From DATLCI01 sp046714215 (GTDB lineage Bacteria; Acidobacteriota; Terriglobia; Terriglobales; Acidobacteriaceae), in the NCBI GenBank assembly GCA_046714215.1, contig JBKKBM010000195.1:1-8063 (forward strand): a stretch of 8,063 bases of DNA, given 5' to 3'. Position 1 is the stretch's first letter, and each line of letters opens with the position of its first letter. The notes beneath the pieces were generated by a model, which saw nothing but the letters and a program-made list of their open reading frames with translations, did no database searches and was not told the DNA's origin. The translations under genes were made by a program, and so were the position numbers. This document shows, piece after piece, positions 4,438 to 8,063 of the stretch.

Positions 4438-5976
4438 ATGGCGCAGATCAAAGCAGATGAAATAACCAAACTGATCCGGGAGCAGATCGAGAACTTCGAG
4501 TCGAAGGTGCAAGTCGACGAAGTGGGCACCGTGATCTCACTCGGCGACGGTATCGCCCGCGTGCATGGTCTGGACAAGGTCATGGCCGGTGAACTGCTCG
4601 AGTTCCCGCATGATGTGGCCGGCATCGCAATGAACCTGGAAGAAGACCAGGTGGGCGTGGTGCTGCTGGGCGAATACACGGAGATCAAAGAAGGCGACAC
4701 GGTGAAGCGCACCGGCAAGATCATGAGCGTGCCCACGGGCAACGCGATGATCGGACGCGTGGTCAATGCGCTGGGTCTGCCCATCGACGGCAAAGGCCCC
4801 ATCACGGCGGAGAAGTTCATCCCGGTGGAGCGCATTGCGCCGGGCGTGATCGACCGGCAGCCGGTGCGCGAGCCGATGGCGACCGGTATCAAGGCCATTG
4901 ACTCGATGATCCCCATCGGCCGCGGCCAGCGCGAATTGATCATTGGCGACCGCCAGACGGGCAAGACCGCCGTCGCGCTCGACACCATCATCAACAGCAA
5001 GGGCAACGACCTGATCTGTATCTACAACGCGATCGGACAGAAGCGTTCGTCGATCGCGCAGGTAGTGAAGACACTGACTGATTTTGGCGCGATGGAGTAC
5101 ACCATCATCGTGGCCGCGTCGGCCTCTGAGCCCGCGCCCATGCAGTACATCGCGCCGTATGCCGCGACCGCCATCGGCGAGTTCTTCCGCGACAACGGCA
5201 AGCATGCGCTGGTCATTTATGACGATCTCTCGAAGCACGCGGCGTCGTATCGCGAGATATCGTTGTTGCTGCGGCGTCCCCCGGGGCGGGAGGCGTATCC
5301 GGGCGACGTGTTCTACCTGCACAGCCGCTTGCTGGAGCGCGCATCGAAGATGTCGGCCAAGATGGGTGGAGGTTCGCTCACGGCGCTGCCGGTCATAGAG
5401 ACGCAGGCGGGCGACGTATCGGCATACATTCCGACGAACGTCATCTCCATCACCGACGGCCAGATCTACCTGGAGACTGACTTGTTCAACAGCGGCGTGC
5501 GTCCGGCGGTGAACGTTGGACTTTCCGTAAGCCGCGTGGGCGGCAGCGCACAGATCAAAGCGATGCGCCAGGTAGCGGGTACGTTGAAGCTGGAACTCGC
5601 GCAGTATCGCGAACTGGCCGCGTTCGCGCAGTTCGGGTCCGACCTGGACAAAGCCACGCAGAATCAGCTCAACCGCGGTAAGCGCTTGGTCGAGATCCTG
5701 AAGCAGGGCCAATACGAGCCGCTGCCCTTCTCCAAGCAGATCATCATCATCTACGCCGGGACGAACGGCTTCCTTGACAATCTGGCGGTCGAAGACGTGA
5801 AGGCGTTCGAGCACGATCTGAACAAGTACTTGGACACGGTGAACCCCGGCGTGCTGAAGGCGATCATGGAGAAGAAGACGCTCGATGATGCCTTGAAGGC
5901 GGACATCAACAAAGTGTTGACCGAATTCAAGCAGCGCTTCGTGGCGGAGCGCCAGGCGGTAGCAGCAAAGGCTTAG
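4438..5976 (+). CDS. atpA: ATP synthase F1 subunit alpha
   Basis: The 512-aa product has normal length for the non-catalytic nucleotide-binding subunit of the F1 hexamer. Seen in order: N-terminal beta-barrel with VGTVISLGDGIARVHGL; P-loop GDRQTGKT (170-177); Walker B ALVIYDDLSK with D262-D263; LLLRRPPGREAYPGDVFYLHSRLLERA; the alpha signature PAVNVGLSVSRVGGSAQ, whose Arg366 corresponds to the arginine finger that reaches into the catalytic site; and a helical C-terminus. No key residue is missing. The start at 4438 gives the usual opening MAQIKADEITKLI with GGA 7 nt upstream; the in-frame GTG at 4399 would add 13 unconserved residues. Stop codon TAG. It is the centre of the operon between delta and gamma. 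Confidence 0.98.
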   Translation: MAQIKADEITKLIREQIENFESKVQVDEVGTVISLGDGIARVHGLDKVMAGELLEFPHDVAGIAMNLEEDQVGVVLLGEYTEIKEGDTVKRTGKIMSVPTGNAMIGRVVNALGLPIDGKGPITAEKFIPVERIAPGVIDRQPVREPMATGIKAIDSMIPIGRGQRELIIGDRQTGKTAVALDTIINSKGNDLICIYNAIGQKRSSIAQVVKTLTDFGAMEYTIIVAASASEPAPMQYIAPYAATAIGEFFRDNGKHALVIYDDLSKHAASYREISLLLRRPPGREAYPGDVFYLHSRLLERASKMSAKMGGGSLTALPVIETQAGDVSAYIPTNVISITDGQIYLETDLFNSGVRPAVNVGLSVSRVGGSAQIKAMRQVAGTLKLELAQYRELAAFAQFGSDLDKATQNQLNRGKRLVEILKQGQYEPLPFSKQIIIIYAGTNGFLDNLAVEDVKAFEHDLNKYLDTVNPGVLKAIMEKKTLDDALKADINKVLTEFKQRFVAERQAVAAKA

Positions 5977-6011
5977 TTCCCAGAAGTTGGTTCGCTTAAG
6001 CAGGAGGCGTT

Positions 6012-6194
6012 ATGACACTGAAAGAGATCGAAGAACTGATCGAAGATACTCGCAGGACAGCGCGTTCGAACGATAAGGTCGCGTTGAGCGCTGCCCTCGG
6101 GACGCTAGAAGTAGCCAGGCAGCTGAGCATTTTGAACGAGACGCTGGCGGGTGCGGAGAAGCCGAGGACGGCGGCGGCAGGGAAGAAGCGTTAA
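6012..6194 (+). CDS. Small hypothetical protein (60 aa) between atpA and atpG
   Basis: I do not recognise this protein. It starts at an ATG with an excellent AGGAGG (6002-6007) 4 nt upstream, better than most ribosome sites in this operon, and lies 35 bp after the atpA stop on the same strand. The sequence opens MTLKEIEELIEDTRRTAR and continues as one long predicted amphipathic helix with heptad-like leucines and isoleucines (to about residue 46), then a basic Ala-rich tail ending AAAGKKR. It has no Cys, Trp or membrane segment, so it should be soluble and cytoplasmic. Position suggests co-expression with F1; a regulatory or assembly role is only a guess. A non-functional chance ORF is less likely given the ribosome site. 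Confidence 0.72.
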   Translation: MTLKEIEELIEDTRRTARSNDKVALSAALGTLEVARQLSILNETLAGAEKPRTAAAGKKR

Positions 6195-6255
6195 GGGTTT
6201 CCCGTTTCCGGTGGCGGACACGAAGGCATCCAGAACAGGCAGCTCGGGTTCCATA

Positions 6256-6280
6256 GGGATTCCTCGCTGCGCTCGGAATG
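6256..6280. repeat. Interspersed-repeat-like palindrome with TCGCTGCGCTC core
   Basis: The sequence GGGATTCCTCGCTGCGCTCGGAATG has 5-bp outer arms ATTCC (6259-6263) and GGAAT (6275-6279) around TCGCTGCGCTC. From memory, related strings (ATTCnTCGCTnCGCTCnGAATG) recur between genes in several phyla, including Acidobacteriota. Here it sits in the 119-bp gap before atpG, where it could affect mRNA stability. Confidence 0.5.
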
Positions 6281-6313
6281 TAATCAGAGAGCGGCACGGG
6301 AATATAAAAACAA

Positions 6314-7357
6314 ATGGCGAACATTCTCGACATCCGGCGCCGTATCCGCAGTGTGAAGAACACGCGGCAGATCACCAAGGCCATGCAGATGGTGTCGGCG
6401 GCAAAGTTGCGGCGCGCGCAGGAGCGGGCGCTGGCGGCGCGTCCGTATGCGCAGATGCTGGTGAACGTGCTGAAGTCGCTGGTCTCGCGCGCGGAGATCT
6501 ATGACCCGGAGACGGGAGAAGTAAAGCATCCGCTGCTGCTGCGCCGCGAAGAGAACAACATCGTGCTCATCGTTGTGACGGGTGATAAGGGACTGGCGGG
6601 CGCATTCAATACCAACATCTTGAAGGCCGCGGCCAAGTTTTTGGAGTCGAAGCCGGGCAAGAACGTCGACATCATCGCAGTGGGCCGCAAAGGGCGCGAT
6701 TATTTCCGCCGCCGCTATCCCACGGTGGAAGCCGGCGCTGTTGCGACAACCCGCTTGGGTGAGAAGCAGATCATCTCTGAGCAGATCGGCGTGTTGAACC
6801 GGGTGCCCTTCTCGGCGGCCAAGACCGTGGCGGACGACGTGGTGCAGCGCTACACGGACGGCACGGCCGATGCGGTCTATCTCCTCTATAACGAATTCAA
6901 GAGCGTGATCGCGCAGCGGTTGGTGGTGGATGAGATCCTGCCCATCGAGGAGATCGGCGAATCTGACGTACGCATGGCGGAAGAGCGCACCGAAGAAGAG
7001 CGCAAACGCGCCATCGATGCAGCCAAGCGGGCGGGCGTGGGTATGCGCGCGGCTGACACCAGCGAGATGGACAAGAAGGCCGCGGGATTCGGCGTGGCCA
7101 ACGTGGATTACCTCTACGAGCAGGATGCGGAGGAGCTCTTCCGCGGCCTGCTGCCCAAGTACATGGCTATCCAGGTCTATCGCGCGATGCTGGAGTCGGA
7201 AGCGGCCGAACATGCGGCGCGTATGACGGCGATGGATTCGGCGACCAACAACGCCAGCGACATGATCGATTCGCTGACGCTGGTCATGAACCGGGCGCGG
7301 CAGGCAAAGATCACGAAAGAGATTATCGAGATTGTTTCTGGAGCGGCCGCGTTATGA
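6314..7357 (+). CDS. atpG: ATP synthase F1 subunit gamma with enlarged central loop
   Basis: The product is the central shaft of F1. The N-terminal helix begins MANILDIRRRIRSVKNTRQITKAMQMVSAAKLRRAQ and the C-terminal helix ends with ARQAKITKEIIEIVSGAAAL, both classic gamma signatures. The middle alpha/beta domain contains VTGDKGLAGAFNTNI and VGRKGRDYF. At 347 aa it is longer than the usual 285-300. The excess lies between EILPI (residues 207-211) and YLYE (266-269), where 54 residues replace about 14 in E. coli; the insert is highly charged (EERTEEERKRAIDAAKRAG) and has no Cys. Only a weak GGGA lies 12 nt upstream of the ATG, in an A-rich leader. The stop overlaps the next gene's start (ATGA). 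Confidence 0.96.
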   Translation: MANILDIRRRIRSVKNTRQITKAMQMVSAAKLRRAQERALAARPYAQMLVNVLKSLVSRAEIYDPETGEVKHPLLLRREENNIVLIVVTGDKGLAGAFNTNILKAAAKFLESKPGKNVDIIAVGRKGRDYFRRRYPTVEAGAVATTRLGEKQIISEQIGVLNRVPFSAAKTVADDVVQRYTDGTADAVYLLYNEFKSVIAQRLVVDEILPIEEIGESDVRMAEERTEEERKRAIDAAKRAGVGMRAADTSEMDKKAAGFGVANVDYLYEQDAEELFRGLLPKYMAIQVYRAMLESEAAEHAARMTAMDSATNNASDMIDSLTLVMNRARQAKITKEIIEIVSGAAAL

Positions 7358-7836
7358 GATCACGCAAAATACTTGTCGGGATTGTCGCGATGGTGTCGTT
7401 GATCGGTTGCGCCCAGGCAGGAGAAAAGCCGGCAAAGAAGACGGAAAACCAAGAGTCCCGATTTCGGAAACTCGAGAGGAAGATGTTCGATGCCTCCGTC
7501 AAGTTTTTGAACAATGAAAAGTCAGAATTCCTGGGGATCGTGGACGAAGATTATTGGAGTATTAATGCCGACGGTTCTTCCGGCGACAAAGCCTCACTTT
7601 CCGCAGTGAAGTTCCCAGTCCAGGCGATGAGCATCGATCGGATCGAGAGTTCGGAGTTTCGATTGCGGGTATTTGGAAATGTCGCCGTTATAAACGGAAA
7701 ATCCTTTTACTACAGTGACGCCCAGAATGTTGCCGAAGTGCTTCACACCCAGATCTGGGTCAAGCGGAAGAGCGGTTGGAAGCTAGCAGGATGGCAAGGC
7801 ACTATGGTGAAGTCGCCCGACCCAAAGAAACAGTAA
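7354..7836 (+). CDS. Putative lipoprotein with DUF4440/SnoaL-like (NTF2-fold) domain
   Basis: The 160-aa product starts with a basic-hydrophobic signal MRSRKILVGIVAMVSLIGC whose lipobox L16-I17-G18-C19 suggests export and lipid attachment; cleavage at AQA/GE by signal peptidase I is an alternative. The mature part (about 40-150) has the order typical of DUF4440/SnoaL-like proteins: KMFDASVKFLNN, FLGIVDEDYW, a DGSSGDKASL turn, FRLRVFGNVAVINGKSFYY and HTQIWVKRKSGWKLAGWQG. This NTF2-like fold serves enzymes and ligand binders alike, so no reaction is assigned. The start overlaps the atpG stop (ATGA) with GGAG 10 nt upstream. By hand count 179 of 360 bases (7441-7800) are G or C, against 189 of 300 in 7021-7320 (atpG), so it looks like a late insertion in the operon. 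Confidence 0.8.
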   Translation: MRSRKILVGIVAMVSLIGCAQAGEKPAKKTENQESRFRKLERKMFDASVKFLNNEKSEFLGIVDEDYWSINADGSSGDKASLSAVKFPVQAMSIDRIESSEFRLRVFGNVAVINGKSFYYSDAQNVAEVLHTQIWVKRKSGWKLAGWQGTMVKSPDPKKQ

Positions 7837-7848
7837 ATTCGAGGATTT

Positions 7849-8063
7849 ATGGCTGAGAACATTGGAAAAGTGATCCAGATCGCGGGTCCCGCGGTCGACT
7901 TGCAGTTCGCGGAGGGCAAGCTGCCTCCTATTTATCAGGCGATTCGCGTGACCAGCGAAGGCTTCACCACCACCGAGAAGATCGACGTGATCCTCGAAGT
8001 GCAGCAGCACCTCGGCGAAGGACGCGTCCGCTGCGTGGCCATGCAGGCCACCGACGGTATGGT
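7849..8063 (+). CDS. atpD: ATP synthase F1 subunit beta (5' part only)
   Basis: Seventy-one codons are present before the window ends. The opening MAENIGKVIQIAGPAVDLQF and the segment LPPIYQAIRV followed by LEVQQHLGEGRVRCVAMQATDGMV are the N-terminal beta-barrel of the catalytic beta subunit. The usual GPVVDVxF reads GPAVDLQF here, a mild change. GAGGA (7841-7845) lies 3 nt before the ATG, and the gene starts 12 nt after the lipoprotein stop. The P-loop and catalytic residues lie beyond the window. Confidence 0.96.
   Translation, partial: MAENIGKVIQIAGPAVDLQFAEGKLPPIYQAIRVTSEGFTTTEKIDVILEVQQHLGEGRVRCVAMQATDGM

Noticed and set aside
4537..5814. Long open frame of 425 codons on the minus strand opposite atpA
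   Set aside because: It is entirely antisense to atpA, His/Arg/Asp/Val-rich in the way GC-rich shadow frames are, and has no recognisable domain.
6284..7213. Open frame of 309 codons on the minus strand opposite atpG
   Set aside because: Antisense to a certain gene with a composition expected from codon-position GC; no family resemblance.

Overview
The window looks like a chromosomal housekeeping locus from a GC-rich Gram-negative bacterium, most likely an Acidobacteriota (Terriglobia-like) genome. The reasons are an hfq-hflX pair next to an F1 operon that starts with two b-type stalk genes, a b subunit with a cleavable-looking signal peptide, and intergenic CACAAAGGACACAGAG-type and TCGCTGCGCTCGGAAT-type repeats of a kind I associate with such genomes. 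The taxonomic call is inference; no marker gene here proves it.

Layout. At the left edge, on the minus strand, lies the 5' part of a membrane protein related to the PuuD/urate-oxidase N-terminal family (1-264). A gene-free stretch of about 300 bp follows and carries a 149-bp inverted-repeat element. Then comes hfq (566-874) and, in the same frame after a single TAA, hflX. The conserved HflX N-terminus extends upstream of every ATG/GTG/TTG, so hflX appears to start at an ATT (878). The 304-bp gap 2306-2609 holds two stem-loops, a putative minus-strand small RNA with its own promoter and terminator, and a good sigma70-type promoter (TTGACA-18-TAGATT) for the ATP synthase operon.

The operon runs plus-strand to the right edge: b'-type subunit, b subunit (atpF), delta (atpH), alpha (atpA), a 60-aa unknown small protein with a strong Shine-Dalgarno, gamma (atpG, with an enlarged loop), a DUF4440/SnoaL-like putative lipoprotein of lower GC, and beta (atpD, cut by the window end). 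Subunits a and c (atpB, atpE) are not upstream, so the F0 rotor/stator genes must be elsewhere: a split ATP synthase operon. Epsilon (atpC) would be expected to the right of the window.

How the genes work together. The atp genes encode the peripheral stalk (b, b', delta) and the F1 head and shaft (alpha, gamma, beta). Hfq and HflX are post-transcriptional and ribosome-rescue factors, conserved as neighbours in many bacteria. The most unusual points are the hflX start, the two non-ATPase genes placed inside the F1 operon, the gamma loop expansion at the site where chloroplast gamma carries its regulatory insert, and the predicted small RNA whose 5' end matches the anti-Shine-Dalgarno sequence.
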